Origin: Candidatus Aminicenantota bacterium
GTDB taxonomy: Bacteria > Acidobacteriota > Aminicenantia > Aminicenantales > Saccharicenantaceae
DNA length: 64,000 nt
Assembly: GCA_014360005.1 (NCBI GenBank)
Contig: JACIYI010000002.1
Coordinates: 217,766-281,765 of the forward strand
Reading direction: 5' to 3'
Below, in pieces: positions 34,817-42,406 of the stretch. A program made the position numbers and the translations under genes. Below the pieces are notes generated by a model that saw only the letters and a list, made by a program, of their open reading frames with translations, did no database searches and was not told the origin of the DNA. How positions within the stretch are numbered: position 1 is the stretch's first letter; every line of letters begins with the position of its first letter.

Positions 34817-35728
34817 ATGTATGAACAGATAACTAGCAACAAGGTCAAATCGGCCTTGCTGGTTCTGTTTTTCGTGGCCTTCATTTTTCTGCTGGTCTGG
34901 CTTTTTGAAAAAATCACCGGCTGGGGAAAGGGAGGCTTTATTCTGGCTCTCCTGGTCTCTCTGGCCATGGCCGTCAGCGGGTATTATTACAGCGATAAGA
35001 TTGTCTTGGCCATCAGCCGGGCTAGACCGGTAACCAGGGAAGAATTTCCCTATCTCTACCATACGGTCGAAGGCCTGGCCATAGCTGCGGGAATCCCTAC
35101 TCCCCGCTGCTATGTGATTGAGGATACCGCTCCCAACGCTTTCGCCACCGGGCGTAACCCGAAGAATGCAGTCATCTGTGTGACCACCGGGCTGTTACAG
35201 AAAATGAACCGCCTGGAACTGGAGGGAGTGGTAGCCCACGAAATGTCGCACATCAAGAACTATGACGTGCTCCTGCAAACGGTAGCCGTGGTTATGGTGG
35301 GGATAGTGGCTCTGCTCAGCGACTGGTTGCTGCGCAGTTTCTGGTGGGGAGGCGGCCGGAGAAGAAGTCGCCAGGGAAAAGATGGTGGGCAGGCTGGGGT
35401 CATTCTGCTCGTTGTGGCTCTGGTTCTGGCTATCCTGTCTCCCCTTATTGCCCAGCTGCTGCAGTTAGCCATTTCCAGGCGTCGGGAATTCCTGGCTGAT
35501 GCCAGCGGAGCCATGCTGACCCGGTACCCGGCTGGACTGGCCTCGGCCCTGCGCAAAATTGCGGCCGACCCAGAACCGCTGGAAGCGGCCAACAAAGCCA
35601 CCGCCCATCTTTACATCGTCAACCCGCTGAAGAATGTCGGGGGCAGGGTGAACAAGCTATTCAGCACCCATCCCCCGATTGAAGAACGAATCGCCGCCTT
35701 GGAAAAGATGTCGTTTGAAAGGGTTTAG
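34817..35728 (+). CDS. htpX: M48-family membrane zinc metalloprotease (HtpX-like)
   Basis: 303 residues. Two N-terminal transmembrane segments, the zinc motif VVAHEMSHIKNYD (HExxH), two further hydrophobic segments (around 175 and 205) and the third ligand region SRRREFLADASGA. HtpX degrades damaged membrane proteins. The C-terminal STHPPIEERIAALEKM is family-typical. Co-transcribed with lemA. Confidence 0.95.
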   Translation: MYEQITSNKVKSALLVLFFVAFIFLLVWLFEKITGWGKGGFILALLVSLAMAVSGYYYSDKIVLAISRARPVTREEFPYLYHTVEGLAIAAGIPTPRCYVIEDTAPNAFATGRNPKNAVICVTTGLLQKMNRLELEGVVAHEMSHIKNYDVLLQTVAVVMVGIVALLSDWLLRSFWWGGGRRRSRQGKDGGQAGVILLVVALVLAILSPLIAQLLQLAISRRREFLADASGAMLTRYPAGLASALRKIAADPEPLEAANKATAHLYIVNPLKNVGGRVNKLFSTHPPIEERIAALEKMSFERV

Positions 35729-35890
35729 GAGCGGCAAAGATGAATTTGCTTTGTTTTGGATAATCAGAAATTTAATTTTTTTAATCCATCAGGGATGGAT
35801 ATTCTATTATTGATTAGCAAGAAACAAGAAAGGAAATATTTGCTTGATTTTTTGAGAAAAGTGGTTTATAGAATAACGCCGGAGGTCTAA

Positions 35891-36301
35891 ATGAGCGGGT
35901 TTTCTGGGTCGCTGAAGTATTTCAAAAGGCTTGGGAACTTGCCTGTAAGTTTAATTTGGCTGATTGGTCTTATGATTTTCTGGCATTCAGGCTGTTTTTT
36001 GCCTGGCGTGTCTTACCGGAACCAGGAAGTCAAAAGATTTATCGGCAGAACAGAAGCAGAATTAATTCAGTATTACGGTCAGCCGAGCGCTGTTGAGTAT
36101 GATTCACAGGGGAGAAAAGTGCTGGTTTTTGAATGGACTACAGAGCATGAATCTCAAACTGAAGGTACGGCTTGGACCGACTCCTCAGGTGTAACCCATT
36201 ATAATCCACCTAGAACGGTGAAAAGCACAACCATTGAGCAGAGGAAGTTCACAATTGATAAAGATGGGAAAGTAATAAAGGCTAAGTGGCGATTTTATTG
36301 A
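35891..36301 (+). CDS. Hypothetical membrane-anchored or lipoprotein, BamE/SmpA-like fold possible
   Basis: 136 residues. Hydrophobic segment LIWLIGLMIFWHSGC could be a lipoprotein signal with Cys at ~37 (Gly at -1, Ser at -2). The mature part starts with FIGRTEAELIQYYGQPSAVEYDSQGRKVLVFEW, a pattern like small BamE-type alpha-beta domains, and ends in a beta hairpin. Base composition is more AT-rich than its neighbours, and the flanking 35729-35890 stretch is AT-rich too, hinting at later acquisition. GGAGG lies six bases before the ATG. No confident function. Confidence 0.65.
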   Translation: MSGFSGSLKYFKRLGNLPVSLIWLIGLMIFWHSGCFLPGVSYRNQEVKRFIGRTEAELIQYYGQPSAVEYDSQGRKVLVFEWTTEHESQTEGTAWTDSSGVTHYNPPRTVKSTTIEQRKFTIDKDGKVIKAKWRFY

Positions 36302-36556
36302 TAAAAAAGAATAAAGTTGAAATATTAAGATAAGGGGGAGGAAGAAGGTTAAATCTATTTTTGGGGTGGAAATCAAGCGGCGTAAGTCAGAATTTTGGCT
36401 GCTTGTTTAAGGTGCCACAGGTTATCTGAGCTTATCTTAGGAATAATAGTTCATTTGACCCGGGCATGTTTTCAGGTCAGGTTAAGCAGTTCTCACAGAC
36501 ATACAAATGCATGTTGTTTTTTTATTTTAGATTTTAACTCCATTCTTTTGTGTCTC

Positions 36557-36585
36557 TTGCAAGTTAAGCGGTCTTTGTTTATAAT
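36557..36585 (+). promoter_or_regulatory. Promoter of tRNA-Asp
   Basis: TTGCAA (36557-36562), 17 bases, TATAAT (36580-36585), about 15 bases before the tRNA. The preceding 36302-36556 stretch is AT-rich and empty. Confidence 0.7.
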
Positions 36586-36600
36586 TCATACGCCCCGGGC

Positions 36601-36677
36601 GGGGTCGTAGTTCAGCTGGTTAGAACGCCGGCCTGTCACGCCGGAGGTCGCGAGTTCGAGTCTCGTCGGCCCCGCCA
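36601..36677 (+). tRNA. tRNA-Asp (anticodon GTC)
   Basis: Acceptor GGGGTCG pairs with CGGCCCC, anticodon loop CTGTCAC gives GTC, T arm GCGAG-TTCGAGT-CTCGT, G73 followed by an encoded CCA. T-rich sequence follows. It is the only tRNA of the four here with a complete genomic CCA end. Confidence 0.96.
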
Positions 36678-37171
36678 TTTTTTCTATTAGTTCTTACCCT
36701 TGTAGCTTCTGGTTTCTATGTCGGGACAAGGATTTGGTTTCGCTAGAAATACCACTAAATTAGCAGGAATTAAGTTTCTGGCGATTGCTTGAATGTTATT
36801 CGGTTAGTTCATTCCCTTACCAGGTATTTGCGATTTTTTATGAGCACGGCTTCAGCCTGGTTCGGGTGCCCCGGGCTCCACTTCAGTTCGGGCCCGGATG
36901 AGATTTCTTGGCCGGGCCTAAGGCCTCTGCTTTAAGACCGGTCAGCTTTCCAGTCAGGGAGAAACAGAAACCGGAGAAAGCGGAGACTCAGGTATTCTGG
37001 TATCAAGATATGGAACCGGCCGGAGAGGCAAGAATAGAAAAACTGTCCTGGTAACTTTCAGGTTCTGGGGAAGAAGAAACCTTCTGACCGTTGCTCCGCG
37101 GGCGGCCAGCAGAGTTAGCCAGCCAGCTACTTTATAAAATTCAGGCGGTATGTTATAAATAAAGCTAATAA
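36678..37171. other. Apparently non-coding stretch before the hydrogenase remnant
   Basis: Nearly 500 bases with no credible gene. Frames are short and lack ribosome sites. I looked for upstream pieces of the hydrogenase-gamma FAD domain (for example GGxGLAP) and did not find them. No repeat of the tRNA-Asp 3' end was seen that would mark an attachment site. Confidence 0.5.
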
Positions 37172-37495
37172 TTTCAGTCAGATAAAACCAAAGTCCTGCC
37201 GGAGCCTGACTGGAACGAGGAAGTAGGCTTTGTTAATCAGCTGGTGGCTAAGATTAACCTGCCGCTTGAAAACACGGTGGCTTTTGCCTGCGGACTACCG
37301 GTCATGTTTAACTCGGTGATTAAGGAATTGAAGTTAAAGGGCATCAAGGAAGATAATGTCTATTCTAACCTGGAGCGGCGCAGGAAATCTGGCGTAGGGA
37401 AGTGTCAGCATTGTGCCATCGGTCGGACGCTGGTTTGTATTGATGGACCGGTTTATACTTATAAGCAGATAAGAACTCTGGGAGAACAGATTTAA
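37172..37495 (+). pseudogene. C-terminal remnant of a hydrogenase/sulfhydrogenase gamma-type (FAD/NAD, [2Fe-2S]) subunit
   Basis: The frame is open from 37172 (after a TAA at 37169) to the stop at 37495, ~107 residues; only a GTG at 37244 could start it. The text aligns by eye with the end of the NAD-binding and cluster domains of HydG/AsrB-like proteins: LENTVAFACGLPVMFNSVIKEL, then SNLERRRKSGVGKCQHC and VCIDGPVYTYKQI. The FAD domain and most of the NAD domain are missing. The first cluster cysteine is Ser (KSGVGKC instead of KCGVGKC). It precedes a hydrogenase protease by one base. I read it as a decayed group 3b-like gene, although a short expressed product from the GTG cannot be excluded. 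Confidence 0.7.
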
Positions 37496-37496
37496 A

Positions 37497-38054
37497 ATGG
37501 AATCTTTTGACCTGCTGAAAGAAATTGTCCAGGAGAGGACTGTTTTTGCCGGCATCGGCAATGCCCTGCGTGGCGATGATGGTTTTGGCCCTTATTTCAT
37601 AAATAAGTTAAAGGAACGAAAACTTTTGCCGGATGATTATCTTCTGACCGTTGAAGACGTGCCGGAAAACTTTGCTTTCCCCATTTCCAGGATAGAGGCT
37701 GACAACGTTGTGTTCGTTGATGCAGTAATCATAGAAGGTGCACCGGCTGGCTCGGTGATTTTTGGGCCCTTAGAGGAGTTTGATGAAATTGGCGAGATTG
37801 CTTCTACTCACCGCATGTCTTTAAAGCTCACTGCGCGGGTAATTGAAGAAACCGGGAAAAAAGTTTTTATTCTTGGGGTGGTGCCGGAAAGCACAGAATT
37901 CGGCCGGGGAATGACACCAGCGGTCATCAGGTCCGCGGATGAACTGGTGAAAGTGTTCACGGACCTGATTTCTGAAAAAAATGAATTCCGGAAAAATGTT
38001 CCGGATAAGGCCAGAAAGGCAAAAAGCAGAGCAAGAAAAAAGGAGAAAGCCTGA
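37497..38054 (+). CDS. Hydrogenase maturation protease, HycI/HyaD family
   Basis: 185 residues. TVFAGIGNALRGDDGFGPYFINKL holds the nickel-sensing acidic residue, VFVDAVIIEG the second, and STHRMSLKL the conserved histidine region; PEST-like tail EFGRGMTP follows. A Lys/Arg-rich C-terminus (RKAKSRARKKEKA) is an addition. It is a second protease besides the one at 1-258 and has no intact large-subunit gene nearby, so it may process another hydrogenase elsewhere. Start ATG is one base after the stop of the gamma remnant, implying inherited operon structure. Confidence 0.9.
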   Translation: MESFDLLKEIVQERTVFAGIGNALRGDDGFGPYFINKLKERKLLPDDYLLTVEDVPENFAFPISRIEADNVVFVDAVIIEGAPAGSVIFGPLEEFDEIGEIASTHRMSLKLTARVIEETGKKVFILGVVPESTEFGRGMTPAVIRSADELVKVFTDLISEKNEFRKNVPDKARKAKSRARKKEKA

Positions 38055-38236
38055 TGTCGGCTGTTTCTCTTTTCTGGTTAACCCTGCTGGTTTTATCGGT
38101 CTCGTGCTTATCCGCCCTGATTTTTAATAACAAAGAGGCTCTGGCCAGGTTAAGCGGAACAACGCTGGTTTACTTAAGCTCCCTGGTTTTAGTTTTGTCA
38201 TTGGCTAATACAGGCGCACTCTTGAAAAGTTCATAA
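38054..38236 (+). CDS. Small two-helix membrane protein
   Basis: 60 residues with two hydrophobic stretches (LFWLTLLVLSVSCLSALIF and TTLVYLSSLVLVLSLAN) separated by a short charged loop. It starts within the stop of the hydrogenase protease (TGATG) with AGGAG upstream, which argues for real translation. No family is recognised. It could be a relic of membrane hydrogenase subunits (Mnh/Ech-like short proteins have a similar build) but that is speculation. Confidence 0.5.
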   Translation: MSAVSLFWLTLLVLSVSCLSALIFNNKEALARLSGTTLVYLSSLVLVLSLANTGALLKSS

Positions 38237-38450
38237 TAACTGGGGTATATATTCTCTGTCGCTTGGGCTTCCACCTCCTTTCTGTTAACAGCTTCAACAA
38301 AATATTTGGGGAGAAAGTCCTCCTTTTCCAAGCACTGACCTGATAAATCTCTCTGCTTCTTCTGTCCCAGCTCCAATCGCCGGACTGCCACCGACCGCTT
38401 CCAAATACTCCCCTTAAACTGGATGCCATCTCTTAGCCTGAAAGAAAGTT
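38237..38450 (-). pseudogene. Frame-broken transposase-like relic
   Basis: The minus strand encodes pieces in different frames. From an ATG at 38429 it gives GVFGSGRWQSGDWS and later LLKLLTERRWKPKRQRIYTP, which resembles the N-terminal region (RKYAxxLL...WKPKRRRxYTPE) of certain integrase-core IS transposases. Another frame over the same bases reads KKQRDLSGQCLEKEDFLPKYF. No catalytic DDE part is present. The upstream inverted repeat at 38462-38483 lies where an IS end would be. The identity is tentative. Confidence 0.35.
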
Positions 38451-38461
38451 ATAAATGTGCT

Positions 38462-38646
38462 GGGTCAGATACATTAGTGACACATTAGAATCCCTTGAGT
38501 GTGACTGAACATTAATCACCTGCCCGATGAGAGAGTTCTTATTTTTTCTCTTATGGCTAAATTAGGCGTTTGGCCACTGACCTCAACCAGGATAGCGATT
38601 GATCGCCAAAAAATCCCGGGCCAAAGTGTCACTAATGTCCTGAACC
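38462..38646. repeat. Inverted repeat pair of 21-22 bases, IS ends or MITE-like element
   Basis: GGGTCAGATACATTAGTGACAC at 38462-38483 is matched in opposite orientation at 38626-38646 (reverse complement GGTTCAGGACATTAGTGACAC), with 13 identical contiguous bases and one indel. The 142 bases between them encode nothing recognisable. Either this is a 185-bp MITE with these termini, or two neighbouring IS ends flank host DNA. The right copy abuts the tmRNA promoter. Confidence 0.6.
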
Positions 38647-38657
38647 TATACGTATCA

Positions 38658-38687
38658 TTGACATTTGATCCCCGTCTCCCCTATAAT
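38658..38687 (+). promoter_or_regulatory. Promoter of tmRNA
   Basis: TTGACA (38658-38663), 18 bases, TATAAT (38682-38687): both hexamers are perfect. Expected start coincides with the tmRNA 5' end region at 38694-38697. Confidence 0.8.
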
Positions 38688-38696
38688 TTCAGTGTC

Positions 38697-39049
38697 GGGG
38701 GCGAAATGGACTCGACGGAGGTAGTGAAGCAGAAGCTGCAGGCCGAGGTCCCATCAACCTCGTTAAACAGGTGGGAAACAATTAACTGCAGAACCTGTTG
38801 CAGTCGCTGCCTGATAGAAAGTGCAGCCGTCTCAGCAAGCCTTTCCTGCGGGCTTGTAGAGACGCCGACCAGCAGGATAGTCTGGCGGGTGGGCTCGAGA
38901 CCCGCTGGATGAAATTCCCTCTTGAGCTGGTTGAGTGGTGCTCCTCCTCTTCGAGAACCGCTCGACGAGATGAACTGAAGAGGATAAGCCTGTAGAGGCT
39001 GCCTGTGGAATGCCTTCGGACGCGGGTTCGATTCCCGCCGCCTCCACCA
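38697..39049 (+). ncRNA. ssrA: tmRNA (ssrA)
   Basis: 353 bases. The 5' end GGGGGCGAAATGGACTCGAC pairs through GGGGGCG with CGCCTCC at the 3' end; the T-arm region GGACGCGGGTTCGATTCCCG and encoded CCA are diagnostic. The tag frame ends at tandem stops TGA-TAG (38812-38817) and reads GKQLTAEPVAVAA before them, ending in the hydrophobic AVAA degradation signal. The resume codon is most likely the GGG at 38773 or one codon either side; I cannot fix it without a structural alignment. A T7 run at 39050 terminates it. It rescues stalled ribosomes with SmpB. Confidence 0.95.
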
Positions 39050-39078
39050 TTTTTTTATACCGAGATGAAGAAGCTGAA

Positions 39079-40305
39079 ATGCCCAAAGCCACAAGAGTCA
39101 TAACAGGACTTCTGGTCAGTTTTTTAATTTTGGTCATTGTTTTGTCCTTGCTGTTGCCCCTGCCGCTGCCGGCCCAGAAGAAAAGGCAGCCTGTTCCGGT
39201 CATCAAAGTTGAGCTGGTGGATATCAGCGGTGGCAGCCGCCTCAAAATCTCGTCCGGCAGAAATCTGAATTACAGCCTGCGAAAAACCGGCCAGACCCTG
39301 ACCGTTTCTTTCAAGTCGGCCAGCGGCCTGCGCTTTGACCGGACCGCTTTCCACAGCCAGCTGGTTACTTCAATTGACCTGGCCAAATCGCCCGAAGCCT
39401 ATCTGCTGTTGATCAAAACCAGGACGGCCGATTTCGCCTACACTCAATCGGCCCGCTGGAATCCTTTCGAGCTGACCATTGAGCTTAAGGTCAGTGAGGA
39501 GCAGAAAGCTCCGGTTGAGAGCCGTCCCGTCATCACTGAAAAACTGACCGAAGCCCCGGCCCAGCCTCAGGCCGCCATTACCGACCAGCCTGCTGCCCGG
39601 CCTGTCGCTGCCAGGAAAGAGGTCAAAACTATCGTTATAGACCCGGGTCACGGCGGCAACGAAACCGGGGCCAAGGGAGCTTACGGAACTCTGGAAAAGG
39701 ATATAACCCTGAGCGTTTCCCACAAGCTCAAAGAAGCCATCGAGCGCGGGCTGAAATACCGGGTAGTCATGACCAGAGAGGCTGACATTTCTGTGCCCCT
39801 GGAAAGGCGAGCGGCCATCGCCAATAACAATAAAGCTGACCTGTTCATCAGCATTCATGTCAACGGCTCCCGACGAACCAAAGCCACCGGGTCCGAAACC
39901 TTTTTTCTGAGCCTGAATGCCAGCGACGAAGAATCGCGACGCCTGGCTTATTTTGAAAACAACTCGCAGGAGTTGGAACACCAAGTGCCCGAGAAGGACT
40001 TTGATGACCTGAAATTGATCCTGTGGGACATGGCTCAGTCGGCCTATCTCAAGCAGAGCAGCCAGCTGGCCGAGCTGGTACAGCAGGAACTCAACGAATT
40101 GCTGAACACCAGGAACCGCGGGGTCAAGCAGGCTCCGTTCAAGGTACTGACCGGAGCCGCCTGCCCGGCCATTCTGGTGGAGGTGGCCTTTATCACCAAT
40201 CCTGAGGAAGAAAAAATGTTGCAGTCAGAAGATTTCCAGGCCCGGGTGGCTGAGGCCATCTACCGCGGCCTGAATAAATTTCTGCAACTTTATGAGAAGC
40301 CATGA
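39079..40305 (+). CDS. N-acetylmuramoyl-L-alanine amidase with AMIN domain (AmiC-like)
   Basis: 408 residues from MPKATRVITG at 39079; the frame extends back into tmRNA but that part is not coding. Signal/anchor segment LVSFLILVIVLSLLLPLPLPAQ, AMIN domain at ~45-130 (VELVDISGGSRLKISSG), a Pro/Ala linker, then Amidase_3 at ~185-405 with zinc ligands in IDPGHGGNETG, Glu in GTLEKDITL, ISIHVNGS and the catalytic Glu in ILVEVAFITN. It splits septal peptidoglycan in the periplasm. The end overlaps the GerMN gene by four bases. Confidence 0.95.
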   Translation: MPKATRVITGLLVSFLILVIVLSLLLPLPLPAQKKRQPVPVIKVELVDISGGSRLKISSGRNLNYSLRKTGQTLTVSFKSASGLRFDRTAFHSQLVTSIDLAKSPEAYLLLIKTRTADFAYTQSARWNPFELTIELKVSEEQKAPVESRPVITEKLTEAPAQPQAAITDQPAARPVAARKEVKTIVIDPGHGGNETGAKGAYGTLEKDITLSVSHKLKEAIERGLKYRVVMTREADISVPLERRAAIANNNKADLFISIHVNGSRRTKATGSETFFLSLNASDEESRRLAYFENNSQELEHQVPEKDFDDLKLILWDMAQSAYLKQSSQLAELVQQELNELLNTRNRGVKQAPFKVLTGAACPAILVEVAFITNPEEEKMLQSEDFQARVAEAIYRGLNKFLQLYEKP

Positions 40306-40883
40306 ATCGCAAAAAAAAGAAAAAGCTGACGACCCTGTTAGTGCTGCTGGCGGTGCTGTTAATCGTGGCCCTGATTTTTTTCTTCGGCGGCGGTGGCCGG
40401 GAAAAAATAAAACATGCGACCAGGCCCACAGTTGCCGGCGGCAGCCAGGTCCAGGAAGTCCGGATGAAAAAGGTGACCCTCTTCTTTCTGTCTGAAAGCG
40501 ATAACCTGCTGCACCCGGAAGAAAGGGAAATCAGGGCCGGCAGCCTGAACGAAGAGGCCAGAGCTGTGGTTGAGGAATTGATCAAGGGACCCAGGTCAGG
40601 CCTGTTAGGCACGCTGCCTGAAAACACCCGGCTCCGGCAGGTTTTCGTCACCCAGGATGGAACTGCCCTGGTCGACCTGAGCCGGCAGATCCTGGAAGCC
40701 AATTATTACGGGTCTTCCGGGGAGATGGCCGCGGTTTACTCTATCGTCAACTCCCTGACTTTTAATTTCAAGAATATAAAGAGAGTCAGCTTGCTGGTGG
40801 AAGGTAACGAAAGGGAAACTCTGGGAGGTCACATTGACCTGTCCCGCCCCTTCAACCCCGATTATTCCATTGTCGTCAGATAA
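40302..40883 (+). CDS. Membrane-anchored GerMN-domain protein
   Basis: 193 residues. Basic start MNRKKKKK, one transmembrane helix (LTTLLVLLAVLLIVALIFFF), then a GerMN (sporulation/germination) domain at ~55-185: VTLFFLSESDNLLHPEEREI, AVVEELIKGP, LRQVFVTQDGTALVDLS and AVYSIVNSLTFNFKNIKRVSLLVEG. In non-spore-formers such proteins are linked to cell-wall hydrolases, and here it is coupled to the amidase through ATGA. No sign of sporulation genes is seen. Confidence 0.92.
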   Translation: MNRKKKKKLTTLLVLLAVLLIVALIFFFGGGGREKIKHATRPTVAGGSQVQEVRMKKVTLFFLSESDNLLHPEEREIRAGSLNEEARAVVEELIKGPRSGLLGTLPENTRLRQVFVTQDGTALVDLSRQILEANYYGSSGEMAAVYSIVNSLTFNFKNIKRVSLLVEGNERETLGGHIDLSRPFNPDYSIVVR

Positions 40884-40905
40884 AGCTGTTAAAAGCAATC
40901 CAATC

Positions 40906-42237
40906 ATGAAGAGAAAAAAGCTGCCCCGGGTGGTTATCGTCGGTTATCCCAACACCGGTAAGTCTACCCTGTTCAACCGGCTTCTGGGGCAGCGCAAAGC
41001 TCTGGTCCATTCCCTGCCCGGCATGACCCGGGACCTGATAACCGTTACGGCCAGAATTGAGGAGCGCGAATTCCTCCTGGTGGATACCGGCGGTTTTGCC
41101 GATAGCCAGGTAGACCCGATCTCGGCCAAGGTCAGGGCCAAGGCCCTGGAGGCGGCCCGGACGGCCGAGCTGCTGATTTTCTTGCTGGACGGCAAACGGC
41201 CGTTATCGGCCGGCGAAGAAGAGCTCTTTCTGGAACTAAAAAAATTCAACCGGCCGCTGCTGGTGGTGGTTAACAAAATAGATACTCCAGAAGCTGAACC
41301 AGACCTGTCTGAATATTACCGGCTCGGGGTTAAGGATTTTATCACCATCTCGGCCGAGCATAAACTGAACCTGGAATATCTGAAAGAAAAAATAAGAGAA
41401 ATGCTGCCGCCCGCCCCCGACCAGGGGCCGGAATCGGAGCCGGCGGCCAGGGCTCTGAAAATAGCCATTGTCGGCCGGATCAACGTCGGCAAATCTTCCC
41501 TGGTAAACCGCCTCTGCGGTGAGGAACGGCTTCTGGTGAGCGAAATCCCGGGGACAACCAGGGACAGCGTGGATACCCTGATTATCAGGAATAAGAAAGC
41601 CTATTGCCTGGTGGACACGGCCGGCATCAGGAAATTCAGCGGCACCCGGGATTCCAGGGAAAAGGCGGGCATCATCAGGGCCCAGCGCAATATTGAAGAA
41701 GCTGACGTCATCTGTCTGGTGCTCGACCTCCAGGAGTTTCCCACCCGTCAGGATGCTCACATTGCCGGACTGGCTCATAAATCCGGCAAGCCCCTGTTAA
41801 TTGCCTTGAACAAATGGGACCTGGCGGAAAAACAGAAAGTCAATCCGCTGGAAGTCAGGAACCACGTCTTCAGCCGGTTGAATTTTGTCGATTATGCCCC
41901 GCTGATTTTTATTTCGACCCTGACCGGTCAAAGGGTGATGAAAATCCTGGACCTGGCCGAGGAAGTTTATGCCTCGGCTTCCAGGAAGGTGGATACTTCC
42001 GACCTGAATAAATTCTGGGAGAAATTCTCCAGGGAATATCCACCTCGAACCAGGGACGGAGCCACCCTGAAAATTAAGTACATAGTGCAGAAGGGTATCC
42101 GGCCCCCGGTGTTTGTGCTTTTTGGCCGCAGCCGGGCCCCCCTCCTGCCGGCCTATGAAAAATTCCTGGCCGATGCTTTCCGCCGGCAGTTCGGCTTCAG
42201 CGGGACACCCCTCCGGTTTATCCTGAGAAAAAGCTGA
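40906..42237 (+). CDS. der: Ribosome-associated GTPase Der (EngA)
   Basis: 443 residues from MKRKKLPRVVIVGYPN at 40906; the frame runs upstream into the GerMN gene and is discarded. Two G domains in tandem: GYPNTGKST with DTGG and NKID, then GRINVGKSS with DTAGI and NKWD. A KH-like domain closes the protein (LKIKYIVQKGIRPPVFVLFG). Required for 50S assembly. Third gene after the amidase and GerMN genes; weak ribosome site. Confidence 0.97.
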   Translation: MKRKKLPRVVIVGYPNTGKSTLFNRLLGQRKALVHSLPGMTRDLITVTARIEEREFLLVDTGGFADSQVDPISAKVRAKALEAARTAELLIFLLDGKRPLSAGEEELFLELKKFNRPLLVVVNKIDTPEAEPDLSEYYRLGVKDFITISAEHKLNLEYLKEKIREMLPPAPDQGPESEPAARALKIAIVGRINVGKSSLVNRLCGEERLLVSEIPGTTRDSVDTLIIRNKKAYCLVDTAGIRKFSGTRDSREKAGIIRAQRNIEEADVICLVLDLQEFPTRQDAHIAGLAHKSGKPLLIALNKWDLAEKQKVNPLEVRNHVFSRLNFVDYAPLIFISTLTGQRVMKILDLAEEVYASASRKVDTSDLNKFWEKFSREYPPRTRDGATLKIKYIVQKGIRPPVFVLFGRSRAPLLPAYEKFLADAFRRQFGFSGTPLRFILRKS

Positions 42238-42335
42238 CCCGGGGATTAATGGCCCGGCGCTCCCCGGAATGAGCGGAAAGGGTTCGGCCGGTGGCGGTCG
42301 GAGGCCAGCAGCCCGGGCAAAAGTTCCATTTTTTC

Positions 42336-42364
42336 TTGACTTTATAGCTTTATTCTTATATAAA
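42336..42364 (+). promoter_or_regulatory. Promoter of the TPR lipoprotein gene
   Basis: TTGACT (42336-42341), 17 bases, TATAAA (42359-42364); leader ~36 bases containing AAGGAGG at 42395-42401. Confidence 0.7.
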
Positions 42365-42406
42365 ATATTTCTAATTATCTGAAGCCAGATATGTAAGGAG
42401 GTCATG

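Noticed and set aside
36601..37171. tRNA-Asp as integration site of a genomic island
   Set aside because: No duplicate of the tRNA 3' end and no integrase nearby; the XerD-type gene at 53.8 kb is in housekeeping context.
38553..38912. 119-codon frame crossing the inverted repeat and tmRNA
   Set aside because: It runs through the tmRNA promoter and RNA body, which are well supported, and has no coding character.
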